Source: Nonomuraea polychroma
GTDB taxonomy: Bacteria; Actinomycetota; Actinomycetes; Streptosporangiales; Streptosporangiaceae
Assembly: GCF_004011505.1 (NCBI RefSeq)
Contig: NZ_SAUN01000001.1
Location: forward strand, 9,761,501-9,825,500
DNA length: 64,000 nucleotides
Reading direction: 5' to 3'
Translations under genes and position numbers: made by a program
The notes under the pieces: generated by a model
Database searches by the model: none
Told to the model about the DNA's origin: nothing
The model's input: only the letters and a program-made list of their open reading frames with translations
In this document: piece by piece, positions 23,459-31,449 of the stretch
Position numbering within the stretch: position 1 is the stretch's first letter
Layout: every line of letters begins with the position of its first letter

Positions 23459-24565
23459 TCAGGCGGCGGTTGCGGCCTCGAGGAGGAAGGCGGCGTTGGA
23501 GGATGTGGAGCGGAGCTTGTCGACGAGGACCTGGAGTCCTTGCTGCTTCTCGAGCCCGGTGAGCATCCGCCGCAATCTCCACACCACCTGCCGCTCCTCC
23601 GCGTGCAGCAGGATCTCCTCCCGCCGCGTCCCCGAGCTCTCCAGGTCCACGGCCGGGAACAGCCGCCGCTCGGCCAGTTCGCGGGTGAGGTGCAGCTCCA
23701 TGTTCCCCGTTCCCTTGAACTCCTCGTACAGGTTGTTGTCCATCCGCGACCCCGTGTCCACGAGCGCGGTGGCGAGGATGGTGAGCGAGCCGCCGTCCTC
23801 GACGTTGCGTGCGGCGCCGAAGAAACGCTTGGGCGGGTAGAGCGCACGGGCGTCGATGCCGCCGGTGAGTACGCGCCCACCGGCGGGTGCCAGGTTGTTG
23901 TACGCCCGCCCCAGCCGCGTCAGCGAGTCGAGCAGCACCACCACGTCCCGTCCGGCCTCGACGAGCCGCTTGGCGCGTTCGATGGCCAGCTCGGCGACGG
24001 CGGTGTGGTCACGGTCGGGGTGGTCGAAGGTCGAGGAGTAGACCTCGCCCGGGATGGTGGCCCGCATCTCGGTGACCTCCTCGGGCCGCTCGCCCACGAG
24101 CACGACCATGAGGTGCACCTCGGGGTGGTTGCGGGTGATCCCGGCGGCCAGCGCCTGCAGGACCATGGTCTTGCCGGCCTTGGGCGGCGCGACGATGAGG
24201 CCGCGCTGTCCCTTGCCGATGGGTGCGAACAAATCGATGACGCGCGTGCTGAGCGACTCGGTCTCGATGGTGAGCCGCTCGGTCGGGTGTACGGGCGTCA
24301 GGTCGGCGAACGTGCGCCGTTCGCGCCACCGGGTGGAGCCGTTGACGGACTCGACGCGGGCCAGCTTGTTGCCGGCGAACGAGGCGACGACGTGGTCGCC
24401 CGGCCGCAGGTCGAACTGCTTGATCTTGTCGGGGGGCACGCGCACGTCACCCGGCGCAGGCAGGTGCTCGGCCCGGATGAACGCGGAATTGTCGCGTATG
24501 TCCAGGAGACCGCTCACCTGCCGCATGGGCACGTCGGTGCGCTGTTCAGGAATGTGTACAGACAT
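23459..24565 (-). CDS. short Rho-type transcription termination factor (paralogue)
   Basis: 368 residues. It has a cold-shock-type Rho RNA-binding domain (SGLLDIRDNSAFIRAEHLPAPGDVRV), Walker A (APPKAGKTMVLQ), VVLVGERPEEVTEM, Walker B (VVVLLDSLTRLGRAYN) and the R-loop region (ALYPPKRFFGAARNVEDGGSLT), so the ring-helicase core is complete. Actinobacterial housekeeping Rho usually has a long N-terminal Arg/Asp-rich insert and is over 600 residues; this one lacks it, so it is probably an accessory copy. The ATG at 24565 (MSVHIPEQRTDV) has AAGGGG 7 nt upstream. In-frame sequence upstream to 24700 is unlike Rho. Confidence 0.88.
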   Translation of the reverse strand: MSVHIPEQRTDVPMRQVSGLLDIRDNSAFIRAEHLPAPGDVRVPPDKIKQFDLRPGDHVVASFAGNKLARVESVNGSTRWRERRTFADLTPVHPTERLTIETESLSTRVIDLFAPIGKGQRGLIVAPPKAGKTMVLQALAAGITRNHPEVHLMVVLVGERPEEVTEMRATIPGEVYSSTFDHPDRDHTAVAELAIERAKRLVEAGRDVVVLLDSLTRLGRAYNNLAPAGGRVLTGGIDARALYPPKRFFGAARNVEDGGSLTILATALVDTGSRMDNNLYEEFKGTGNMELHLTRELAERRLFPAVDLESSGTRREEILLHAEERQVVWRLRRMLTGLEKQQGLQVLVDKLRSTSSNAAFLLEAATAA

Positions 24566-24961
24566 GGTGAACCCCTTGGGGGAGAATGCGCCGGACCGCG
24601 AAGGCCGGCGAGTGATGAAAGAAAGCCGTGCCCCTCGACAACCGGGGCGGGGCTGAGATTGAAGATCAGCGGAGCTGAAGCTCAACGCTGGTTGGAACAT
24701 ACCACACGTTCCGACCCATGGAACGCCTAGCCCTCTTGGGCTATTCCCGGGCGATTCTCGAGTCTTGAGGCACGAGCGCAGGACACGCCGCGTGACAATG
24801 TTCTTCTCGACGCCCTACTGCGAGGAAAATTACCGCGGCCGGTGTATCGAAGGGCACAGAGTCCTCATCAGCGCAGCGTCATCGTGTCAAGTGACATGCA
24901 GGACCCCTGCAACTCGGTGAGGGTTCCATAGGAACGACAGAAACTCCTGGGGGAGCGCATC
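24566..24961. other. 396-bp divergent regulatory spacer (rho paralogue / zinc-ribbon gene)
   Basis: It probably holds both promoters and a ~130-nt rho leader. Two dyads share the same half-site: GGAAC-N9-GTTCC at 24694-24712 and GTTCC-ATA-GGAAC at 24923-24935, and another GGAAC lies near 24720. TGTCA-AG-TGACA is at about 24885-24896. GGAAC also resembles the -35 of ECF sigma promoters. A 40-codon Cys-containing frame at 24798-24920 has no ribosome binding site and is not called. Confidence 0.5.
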
Positions 24962-25105
24962 ATGAAGACCGTCAACCACTGCCCGCAGTGCCACCACGAG
25001 CTCGACGAGGGCCCGATCGTGTACCGGTGCGCGAACTGCCGCCGCGCCGTCTACGCCGCCGACCTCGAGAACGAGTACGTTCCGCGCCAGCCCGTCGCCG
25101 CCTAG
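24962..25105 (+). CDS. 47-residue zinc-ribbon protein
   Basis: Begins MKTVNHCPQCHHELDEGPIV and ends YVPRQPVAA. Two Cys-x2-Cys pairs (residues 7/10 and 23/26) form a classic zinc ribbon, which is nearly the whole protein. GGGGGAG lies about 6-7 nt before the ATG at 24962. The TAG stop at 25103 forms the first half of the -10 box of the following MBL gene. Such mini zinc ribbons can bind RNA polymerase or nucleic acid, but nothing here shows the partner. Third-position GC and a strong binding site support it as real. Confidence 0.75.
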   Translation: MKTVNHCPQCHHELDEGPIVYRCANCRRAVYAADLENEYVPRQPVAA

Positions 25106-25108
25106 TCT
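25103..25108 (+). promoter_or_regulatory. -10 element TAGTCT overlapping a stop codon, leaderless MBL gene
   Basis: TAGTCT begins with the TAG stop codon of the zinc-ribbon gene and ends 7 nt before the GTG at 25116. No Shine-Dalgarno precedes that GTG. Confidence 0.5.
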
Positions 25109-25115
25109 TGGGCGC

Positions 25116-25859
25116 GTGCCGCATCAACCGATAACCGTGTCCGGCGTCGAAGTGACACCGCTCTGCGACGCCGTGGGCCCGATGGGGGCGGCGATCCGCC
25201 GCCCGCTCGCCGAGATGTTCCCCGGTTCGGGGCTCCCGGACGAGCCGTGGGTCCTGCACTTCCACTGCTATCTGCTGCGTTCGGCGGCGGGCCGCCTCAC
25301 CCTGGTCGACACCGGCATCGGCGGCGCGAACTCCCCGGCCTCCAGCTGGGCGCCGGTCCCTGGAACGCTGGCCGGCGAGCTGGCCGCGGCCGGCGTCGCG
25401 CCCGCTGACATCGACACCGTCGTCCTCACCCACCTGCACAGCGACCACGCCAGCGGCGTGGTGACCGACGACGGCAGGCCGGCGTTCGAGAACGCGCGCC
25501 ACGTGGTCCAGCAGGCCGAGCTGGACGCCGCGGCGGGGCCCGTGCTCGACCGGCTGCTCACCCCGATCAAGGGGCAGCTGCACGTCGTCGAGGGCCAGGC
25601 CGAGGTCATGCCGGGGGTTCATGTGCATCTTGCGCCCGGGCACACGCCAGGCCATCAGATCGCCCGGGTCGGGGACGTGGCCATGACGGGCGACCTCGTC
25701 CTCCATCCCGTTCAGCTCGACGATCCCAGCGTGCGTTACCTCTACGACGACGACCAGGAGGCGGCCGCGCGTACCCGCGCCGAGGTGCTCGACGCCCTCA
25801 GGGCCGAGCGGGCGATTCTCGCCACCGCCCACTTCAGCGAGCCCTTCCTGCGCCTTTGA
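25116..25859 (+). CDS. MBL-fold metallo-hydrolase
   Basis: 247 residues. The metal-binding motif THLHSDHASG (H-x-H-x-D-H) lies at about residues 106-115. HLAPGHTPGHQ and AMTGDLVLHPVQ supply the later His and Asp ligands, and TAHF near the C-terminus the last His. The layout is that of a lactonase/glyoxalase-II-like dinuclear hydrolase, probably cytoplasmic. The substrate cannot be inferred. It starts 10 bp after the zinc-ribbon gene with its own leaderless promoter signature. The Nudix gene follows within 30 bp. Confidence 0.87.
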   Translation: MPHQPITVSGVEVTPLCDAVGPMGAAIRRPLAEMFPGSGLPDEPWVLHFHCYLLRSAAGRLTLVDTGIGGANSPASSWAPVPGTLAGELAAAGVAPADIDTVVLTHLHSDHASGVVTDDGRPAFENARHVVQQAELDAAAGPVLDRLLTPIKGQLHVVEGQAEVMPGVHVHLAPGHTPGHQIARVGDVAMTGDLVLHPVQLDDPSVRYLYDDDQEAAARTRAEVLDALRAERAILATAHFSEPFLRL

Positions 25860-25888
25860 GCACGTCCAGGTCTGCCATAGTGCTTGGT

Positions 25889-26362
25889 GTGAACGATTTC
25901 TGGGCCACGGTCAACCGGGTGATCGCAGGGGCGGCGGCGTACATCACCGACGAGAAAGGGCGGGTCCTGCTGGTCGACCCGAACTACCGCGAGCACTGGA
26001 ACTTCCCCGGCGGCATCGTCGACGCCGGCGAGCATCCCGCGCAGGCGTGCGCCAGGGAAGTGGCCGAGGAGGTCGGGCTCGAGGTGGAGGTCGGCAGGCT
26101 GCTGACCGTGCACTGGGGGGAGCTGCCGCACATCCCGTATCCGCTGGTCAACTTCCTGTTCGACTGCGGCGAGATCGCCTCTGACACGCCCATCACGCTG
26201 CAGGCCGAGGAACTGGACGACTACGGGTTCTTCACGGTCGAGGAGGCCGAGCGGCTGCTGGCCGGCCACGCCTACCAACGGCTGATGGCCGCGGCGGCCG
26301 CCCGGGAGTCCGGTGGGATGAGCTACCTAACGACCGCTCAGGACGGGCTGGTCGGCCAGTAG
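25889..26362 (+). CDS. Nudix hydrolase
   Basis: 157 residues. The Nudix box is complete: GGIVDAGEHPAQACAREVAEEVG (G-x5-E-x7-R-E-x2-E-E-x-G), at about residues 41-63. A preceding AAAYITDEKGRVLLVDPNYREHWNFPGG is typical of the fold. The substrate is likely a nucleoside diphosphate derivative but is not specified. The GTG at 25889 is preferred because CATAGT, a possible -10, lies 7 nt upstream. A TTG at 25856 would overlap the MBL stop. Its last 36 bp overlap the 3' end of the convergent kinase gene. Confidence 0.87.
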   Translation: MNDFWATVNRVIAGAAAYITDEKGRVLLVDPNYREHWNFPGGIVDAGEHPAQACAREVAEEVGLEVEVGRLLTVHWGELPHIPYPLVNFLFDCGEIASDTPITLQAEELDDYGFFTVEEAERLLAGHAYQRLMAAAAARESGGMSYLTTAQDGLVGQ

Positions 26363-28228
26363 CGAGGCGGGCAGGGCCACCATCGCGGTCAGGCCACCGT
26401 ACGGCGAGGGCGTCAGGGTGACCTTGATGCCGTGTCTGGCCGCCAGCCTGCTGACGACGAACAAGCCGAGCCGGTCGCTCTGCGCCAGGTCGAACTCCGG
26501 CGTCGTCGTCAGCCGGTCGTTCAGTTCGTCGAGCTCGACGCGCGGCAGGCCGAGCCCCCGGTCCTCGACCTCGACGACCAGTCCGTGCGGGGTCCCCGTG
26601 CTGTGCACGTCCACCTTGGTCTGGGGCGGCGAGAACAGCGTGGCGTTCTCGATCAGCTCGGCCATCAGGTGGGCCACGTCGGTGACCGCCGAACCCAGGA
26701 GCGCGACCGGCGGCGTCTGGAGCACCTCGACCCGCTCGTACTCCTCCACCTCGGCCACCGCGGCGCGCAGGACGTCGTGGACCGGCACCGGATTGCGCCA
26801 GCCGCGCCCCGGGGCCTGGTCGGACAGGATGATGAGGCTCTCGGCGTGCCGGCGCATGCGGGTCGTGAGGTGGTCCAGCTTGAACAGGTCCGCCAGCAGC
26901 TCCGGCTGCTCAGTCGCCCGCTCCATGCTGTCGAGCTGGAGCAGCTGCCGGTGCAGCAGCGACTGGTTGCGCTTGGCCAGGTTGACGAAGACCTGGCTGA
27001 CGCCGTGCCGCAGCCTGGCCTGGTCGACCGCGGCCTCCACGGCCGTGGACTGCACGCGGTTGAAGGCCTCGACGATGTCGTCCACCTCGGCGCTGTGCGT
27101 TTTGACCTCCAGCGGCGCGATCTCGGCGGGCGTGGGCGCGGCCGTGTTCGTCCGCAGCCGCTTGACCAGTCCGGGCAGCCGTACCTCGGCCAGCTCGGTG
27201 GCGGCGTCGCGGAGCCCGGCCAGCTCACGCACCAGGCGCTTGCGGAAGCGCAGCGAGAGCATGATCGAGGCGATGACGGCGACGAGACCCACGCCGCCCG
27301 CCACGCCGATCTTGACCAGCATGCCGATGGCCGTCGGTGTGACGCGCTGCGTGATGCCGGTCACGGCCGCCGCCTGGTCGCGCTCGACCTCCCGCCACAG
27401 GTTCTCGCCGTCCACGGGCCAGGTGGCGGCCGTCGCGGGCAGGCCGTTCGCGGCCGCCTGGCCTCGGATGGCGTCCTCAGCCTTCAGGAACTCCTGGTAG
27501 ACGGGCGAGGCGGCCAGCGTCTCGTACGGCCCGCGCAGGCCGGTGTCCAGGTACGAGAGCCCTTGCGAGAACAGCAGCCGCCTCGTCGCGACCATCCCCG
27601 TGAACGCCTCCCGATCCCTGCGCTCCACCCGGCCTTTGGCCAGGACCACGGCGATCATCGCCCGTTCCCTGGACAGCAGCTCTTTGGCTTCGCCCAGCGT
27701 GGTGATGGCCTTCGCCTGCCGGTAGAGCGCCATGTCGGGCACCAGCACCATGGCGTCGTACATGCGGAAGGACGCGTCCACGACCTGGCTGTAGCCGTCG
27801 ATCACGTCGAGCGGCGCGACGGCCGTGCCGTCCACGTCCTTGCGGATCTGCGTGAGGTGGTCGAGCTTGCCGTTCAGCGCGTTGAGCTGCGCGGTCATCT
27901 CGGGCGACAGGTCGCGTACGTTCTTGACCCGATCGCGGAACGTCGCCACCGTCCGGTCGGTGTGGCCGCGCCGCTTGGCGAGCACGTCCGCGCCCCGCCC
28001 GCTGACCAGGAACTCCACCGAGGCCAGCCGCTCGTCCTGCAGCGCGATGTTGATCTGCTCGGACGGCTTGGCCAGGTTCGTGGCCAAATCGTTGATCGAG
28101 AGCAGGCGGATGCCGTCGCCGCCGGTCAGACCTGCCGCGAACGCCCACAACCCGACGAGGGACAGCAGCGGGACGAGCAGCAGGACGAGGAGCTTCACAG
28201 CAATGGGGCGGCCACGCTTGGGGGGCAT
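26327..28228 (-). CDS. NIT-domain sensor histidine kinase (CvnA-like)
   Basis: 633 residues. TM1 at ~12-32. A large extracytoplasmic NIT (nitrate/nitrite-sensing-type) helical domain at ~50-300 includes the ERAMIAVVLAKG helix. TM2 at ~305-325, HAMP-like linker, then an atypical kinase core: FVNLAKRNQSLLHRQLLQLD, KLDHLTTRMRRHAESL, N-box ELIENATLFSPP, DRGLGLP and SDRLGLFVVSRLA. This is the kinase type that heads conservons in actinomycetes. Here no roadblock, DUF742 or GTPase genes follow, so it is an orphan. The 3' end overlaps the Nudix gene by 36 bp. Confidence 0.9.
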   Translation of the reverse strand: MPPKRGRPIAVKLLVLLLVPLLSLVGLWAFAAGLTGGDGIRLLSINDLATNLAKPSEQINIALQDERLASVEFLVSGRGADVLAKRRGHTDRTVATFRDRVKNVRDLSPEMTAQLNALNGKLDHLTQIRKDVDGTAVAPLDVIDGYSQVVDASFRMYDAMVLVPDMALYRQAKAITTLGEAKELLSRERAMIAVVLAKGRVERRDREAFTGMVATRRLLFSQGLSYLDTGLRGPYETLAASPVYQEFLKAEDAIRGQAAANGLPATAATWPVDGENLWREVERDQAAAVTGITQRVTPTAIGMLVKIGVAGGVGLVAVIASIMLSLRFRKRLVRELAGLRDAATELAEVRLPGLVKRLRTNTAAPTPAEIAPLEVKTHSAEVDDIVEAFNRVQSTAVEAAVDQARLRHGVSQVFVNLAKRNQSLLHRQLLQLDSMERATEQPELLADLFKLDHLTTRMRRHAESLIILSDQAPGRGWRNPVPVHDVLRAAVAEVEEYERVEVLQTPPVALLGSAVTDVAHLMAELIENATLFSPPQTKVDVHSTGTPHGLVVEVEDRGLGLPRVELDELNDRLTTTPEFDLAQSDRLGLFVVSRLAARHGIKVTLTPSPYGGLTAMVALPASLLADQPVLSGR

Positions 28229-28290
28229 GCGACCTCCGGGTGCATGATGAGATCGCCTCGCAGATTACACCCCCCTTTGGAAGGATTTCT

Positions 28291-28710
28291 GTGCGTCTTC
28301 CGCGTTCTTTCTCCGGCTGGACCATCGCGGTCTTCGGCTTCCTCGCCTTCGCCCTCGGCCTGCTGGGGCTGATCTCGCCCGGCACGCAGCTGGCCATGAT
28401 GGGTTTCGAGGTGCTCGACGTGCGTCCGGCCGGTGACTACACGGCGGTCTTCATGGCCGCCGCGTCGATGGCGGCGGTGAACATGGGCGTCTACTACATG
28501 TTCGCGGCGTCGGCGGACTACACGCCGTTCTTCCGATGGACCGTGCCGTTCAGGCTCGTGACGTTCACCGTCTTCACCACCCTGGTGGTGACCGGGACGG
28601 CGCCGTCCGGCTTCTTCGGCGTCGGGCTCTGGGAGGGGCTTGGGGCGGTGATCACCGGGTTCGCGCTCTGGCGCGAGGGCAAGCTGTTGCCCTCGCGCCA
28701 GACAGCGTGA
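28291..28710 (+). CDS. small four-TM membrane protein, unknown function
   Basis: 139 residues with four predicted transmembrane helices (GWTIAVFGFLAFALGLLGLI; YTAVFMAAASMAAVNMGVYYMF; PFRLVTFTVFTTLVVTG; LWEGLGAVITGFAL) and short loops. The GTG at 28291 has GGAAGG 6 nt upstream and gives a natural N-terminus (MRLPRSFSG). The in-frame ATG at 28240 lacks one. It is divergent from the NIT kinase. Its stop codon directly abuts that of the next, convergent gene (0 bp between). Confidence 0.75.
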   Translation: MRLPRSFSGWTIAVFGFLAFALGLLGLISPGTQLAMMGFEVLDVRPAGDYTAVFMAAASMAAVNMGVYYMFAASADYTPFFRWTVPFRLVTFTVFTTLVVTGTAPSGFFGVGLWEGLGAVITGFALWREGKLLPSRQTA

Positions 28711-29070
28711 TCAGGGATTCTCGGGGCTTCGCGCCACGAGACGGTCGCCGGTCGTGTGCTCGCGCTCCAGCTTCCGTTCCAGATCGCGCTTCTCGTCCTC
28801 CAGCCGGGCCACCCGGTCGGTGGCCTCGGCTCTTGCGCTGCGCAGCCGGCGGCGCTGCCTGGCCGTCCGGCGTGAGCCCGTGCCCAGCATCCAGAGGCCC
28901 AGCGCCAGCACGGCCATGGTGACCGCCCCCGCCAGGAACATCTCCAGGTGGTTGAGCTCGAAGGTGTATCCGAACAGGATGTACCTGGAACTCTCCTCGG
29001 TGAGGACCAGGGCCACGGCGGCGCCGGCGAGCAGAACCAGGAGCAGACCCAGCAGAATCATCCAACTCAC
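28711..29070 (-). CDS. two-TM protein with C-terminal coiled coil (LapA-like)
   Basis: 119 residues. TM1 at 3-23, a loop with SSRYILFGYTFELNHLEMF, TM2 at ~45-62, then a basic Arg-rich stretch and a coiled coil (ARLEDEKRDLERKLERE). The order is similar to LapA-domain proteins, but the match is weak. It is convergent and abutting with the gene at 28291, and divergent from the DUF6886-like gene. Confidence 0.7.
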   Translation of the reverse strand: MSWMILLGLLLVLLAGAAVALVLTEESSRYILFGYTFELNHLEMFLAGAVTMAVLALGLWMLGTGSRRTARQRRRLRSARAEATDRVARLEDEKRDLERKLEREHTTGDRLVARSPENP

Positions 29071-29125
29071 CCCTTGTCGTCAGAGCGCGGTTCACCTTCC
29101 CCTATGGCGCCGGGGTATGCGCGAT

Positions 29126-29147
29126 CCCCGATGGCGACGGGGTTTTT
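29126..29147 (+). terminator. stem-loop with T5 tract upstream of the DUF6886-like gene
   Basis: CCCCG (29126-29130), loop ATGGCGA, CGGGG (29138-29142), TTTTT (29143-29147). Like the one at 196-214, it points into a downstream plus-strand gene in a divergent spacer and ends 18 nt before the start codon. Confidence 0.45.
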
Positions 29148-29164
29148 GGGCGATGATGATGTTC

Positions 29165-29692
29165 ATGAGACCCGCGCCCGGCCAAGTGCTGCACTTCTCC
29201 GAGGACCCGACGATCGAGCGGTTCCTGCCGCACGTGGCGCCGACGAGCACGCAGAGCGAGCCGTACGTGTGGGCGGTCGGCCACGACCGCTGCCCCGACT
29301 ACTGGTTTCCGCGTGCCTGCCCGCGGGCGATGGCCTGGGTGGGGCCGCGCACCACCGAGGAGGACAAGGTGCGGATCATCGGGCCGGGCTGCGGTGAGCG
29401 GGTGCACGCGATCGAATACGGCTGGCTCGACGCCCTCAGGGACGTCGAGCTGTACGCCTACCGCCTGCCTGCCGACGACTTCGCGCCCATCGGCGACCCG
29501 CCGCACGCGATGGTCTCGAAGGTGCCTGTCGAGCCGCTGGCTCCGCCCGAGCGGGTCGGCGACCTGTTCGCGTTGCACGAGGAGGCGGGGATCCAGTTGC
29601 GGGTGCTGCCCAAGCTGTGGCCGTTCTGGCACGAGGTGACCGAGAGCACGCTGGAGTTCAGCGGGATTCGGCTGCGCAACGCTCGTCGATGA
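29165..29692 (+). CDS. DUF6886-like protein, unknown function
   Basis: 175 residues, soluble. It begins MRPAPGQVLHFSEDPTIERFLPHVAPT and contains YVWAVGHDRCPDYWFPRACPRAMAW, a pattern I associate with the DUF6886 family of actinobacteria and firmicutes. The conserved Cys, Trp and His residues suggest an enzyme or ligand-binding fold, but no role is established. No ribosome binding site precedes either candidate start (ATG codons at 29153/29156/29159 and 29165). I chose 29165 because the family begins at MRPAPG. Its last 35 bp overlap the convergent reductase gene. Confidence 0.7.
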   Translation: MRPAPGQVLHFSEDPTIERFLPHVAPTSTQSEPYVWAVGHDRCPDYWFPRACPRAMAWVGPRTTEEDKVRIIGPGCGERVHAIEYGWLDALRDVELYAYRLPADDFAPIGDPPHAMVSKVPVEPLAPPERVGDLFALHEEAGIQLRVLPKLWPFWHEVTESTLEFSGIRLRNARR

Positions 29693-30641
29693 GCCCGACC
29701 AGTGTCTCCAGCGGCATCGAGGCGGGCGGGAGCTTCTCGCGGGCGTGCCGGTTCGCCTCGCGCCGCAGCACTTCGTTGACCGGGGTGGGGACGCCGTGCA
29801 GGCGGCCCTGCAGGACGATCTCACCGTTGAGGTAGTCGGCCTCGATGGAGCCGCTGGCCCTGGCCAGGCTCTGCCAGGACGAGCCGCCGCCACGGTCGAC
29901 ACCCTCGATGGGGCGCACGTCCACCTGGTGGCCGCGTACCTCGCGTTCCTCCTCTGGGGTGGAGTACGCGATGCCGGCCTTGTCCAGCACATCCATGGCC
30001 TCGGCCCGGGCCCGGTCCACGACCGCAGCCCTACCATCTACGGGGCCGTCGGGGTGGCCGACGAGGGCCTCCACGGCGTTGGCGAGGTTGCCGAGCAGCT
30101 TTCCGTGCTTCCAGCGCATCACGTCGGGAACAGTGCGGGCCACGAGGCCTCGCTTGCCGAGGTCGGTGACGATCCGCGTGGCGAGGTCGTCCACACCGTG
30201 TGGATAGTGTCCGACGTGCAGCATGCCCGAGTAGGGATAGGCGTGGGCGGCCACCACGCCGGGCTCGAGGTGCTGGGCGGGCAGCCACACGCACATGCCG
30301 TAAACGCGCGAAAACCGCCGCAGGACCATGCGCTCGTTGTCGACGCCGTTCTGGGCGCACACCACGGGCAGGTCGGTCGGCCAGTCGGCCAGCGCGGCGA
30401 TCGTGTCCTGGGACTTGGTGGCCAGGATCAGCACGTCATCGTCACGGGCGGGCACGGGGCCGTCGGCGGCGGGGATGTCGAGGGTCTCGGTGGTCTCAGG
30501 GGTGATCAGGCGCAGGCCGTCGCTCTTCAGCGCCTCGTAGTGCGCGCCTCTCGCGATGAGGAGAACGTCGTGCCCGCCTTGGTGCAGGCGGGCACCTATG
30601 GTTCCGCCAACGGCTCCTGCTCCGATCACTATGTAGCGCAT
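29658..30641 (-). CDS. 2-dehydropantoate 2-reductase family protein
   Basis: 327 residues. An N-terminal Rossmann motif GAGAVGGTIGARL binds NADP(H). ILATKSQDTIAAL and CAQNGVDNERMVLRRF are conserved ApbA/PanE blocks, and WKHGKLLGNLANAVEALVG carries the Lys and Asn typical of ketopantoate reductase active sites. The general reaction is NADPH-dependent reduction of 2-dehydropantoate to pantoate. Many genomes carry several paralogues with other substrates, so the panE symbol is withheld. It probably starts leaderless: CATCCT lies 6 nt before the ATG. Confidence 0.85.
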   Translation of the reverse strand: MRYIVIGAGAVGGTIGARLHQGGHDVLLIARGAHYEALKSDGLRLITPETTETLDIPAADGPVPARDDDVLILATKSQDTIAALADWPTDLPVVCAQNGVDNERMVLRRFSRVYGMCVWLPAQHLEPGVVAAHAYPYSGMLHVGHYPHGVDDLATRIVTDLGKRGLVARTVPDVMRWKHGKLLGNLANAVEALVGHPDGPVDGRAAVVDRARAEAMDVLDKAGIAYSTPEEEREVRGHQVDVRPIEGVDRGGGSSWQSLARASGSIEADYLNGEIVLQGRLHGVPTPVNEVLRREANRHAREKLPPASMPLETLVGLIDERCAAESR

Positions 30642-30660
30642 TGTCAGAGGATGGCATCCC

Positions 30661-31440
30661 TCATTTCGCCAGCGCCACTTGGGTCTGCGTCGTCACGGCG
30701 GTGCCGCGCGCGCGTTCCCGCAGGATCGTCTTGAGCACGCGCCAGCCATCGCGCACGGCGTTCAGGTTGCTCACGCCGTGGATGCGGGAGCGCTCGTGGC
30801 TGGGGACCTCGCAGATGACGAGCCCGGCCTGGGCGGCGCGGACGTTCATCAGCGTCTCGATTTCGAAACCGTCGCAATCGAGGTCAAGGGTCTCCAGGTG
30901 GCGCGCCCAGAAGGCGTTGTAGCCGTAGCAGAGGTCGGTGTAGCGGGTGCCGTAGAGCAGGTTGGTCACCCCGGTGAGGACCTTGTTGCCGAGCGAGCGC
31001 CACGGGCTGAGGTCGTCGGAGCCGCCGCCGGGCGCGTACCTGGAGCCCTTGGCGAAGTCGGCGCCGGCGAGCAGCGTGTCGACGAAGGAGCGGATCTCGC
31101 GGCCGTCGGTCGAGCCGTCGGCGTCGATCATCACGATGATGTCGCCCCGGGCGGCCTGGAAGCCCTCGATGAGGGCGTTGCCCTTGCCGCGCCGGGTCTG
31201 CACGACCACTCGCAGGTCGGGGCGGAGCCTCCGCGCCACGGCGATGGTGTCGTCGGTCGAGTTGCCGTCGACCAGGATCACCTCGTCGATCCAGTCGGGC
31301 AGCGTGGCGAAGACATGGGGAAGGTTCTCGGCTTCGTTCATCGCGGGAACGATGACACTGACGCTGGCGGCGGAAAGCTGGTTGTTCATGGAACCAAGGT
31401 GCTCCTGCACACATGCAGCCGACTTGACACTGTCTTGCAT
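30661..31440 (-). CDS. family 2 glycosyltransferase
   Basis: 259 residues, cytoplasmic GT-A fold: SVIVPAMNEAENLPHV, VDGNSTDDTIAVARR, RGKGNALIEGFQAARGDIIVMIDADGSTD (metal-binding D-A-D) and GSRYAPGGGSDDLSPWR. This resembles polyprenyl-phosphate sugar transferases and ALG5/DPM1-like enzymes, without the C-terminal membrane part. The ATG at 31440 has AAAGGA just 3-4 nt upstream. The internal ATG at 31389 (MNNQLSAASVSVIVPA) better matches the domain start. It lies 9 bp after the P-loop gene stop in the same orientation. Confidence 0.87.
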   Translation of the reverse strand: MQDSVKSAACVQEHLGSMNNQLSAASVSVIVPAMNEAENLPHVFATLPDWIDEVILVDGNSTDDTIAVARRLRPDLRVVVQTRRGKGNALIEGFQAARGDIIVMIDADGSTDGREIRSFVDTLLAGADFAKGSRYAPGGGSDDLSPWRSLGNKVLTGVTNLLYGTRYTDLCYGYNAFWARHLETLDLDCDGFEIETLMNVRAAQAGLVICEVPSHERSRIHGVSNLNAVRDGWRVLKTILRERARGTAVTTQTQVALAK

Positions 31441-31449
31441 TGGTCCTTT

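Noticed and set aside
24798..24920. 40-codon Cys-containing frame (MFFSTPYCEENYRG...)
   Set aside because: No ribosome binding site or -10 box, mixed codon bias, and it lies in a divergent promoter spacer.
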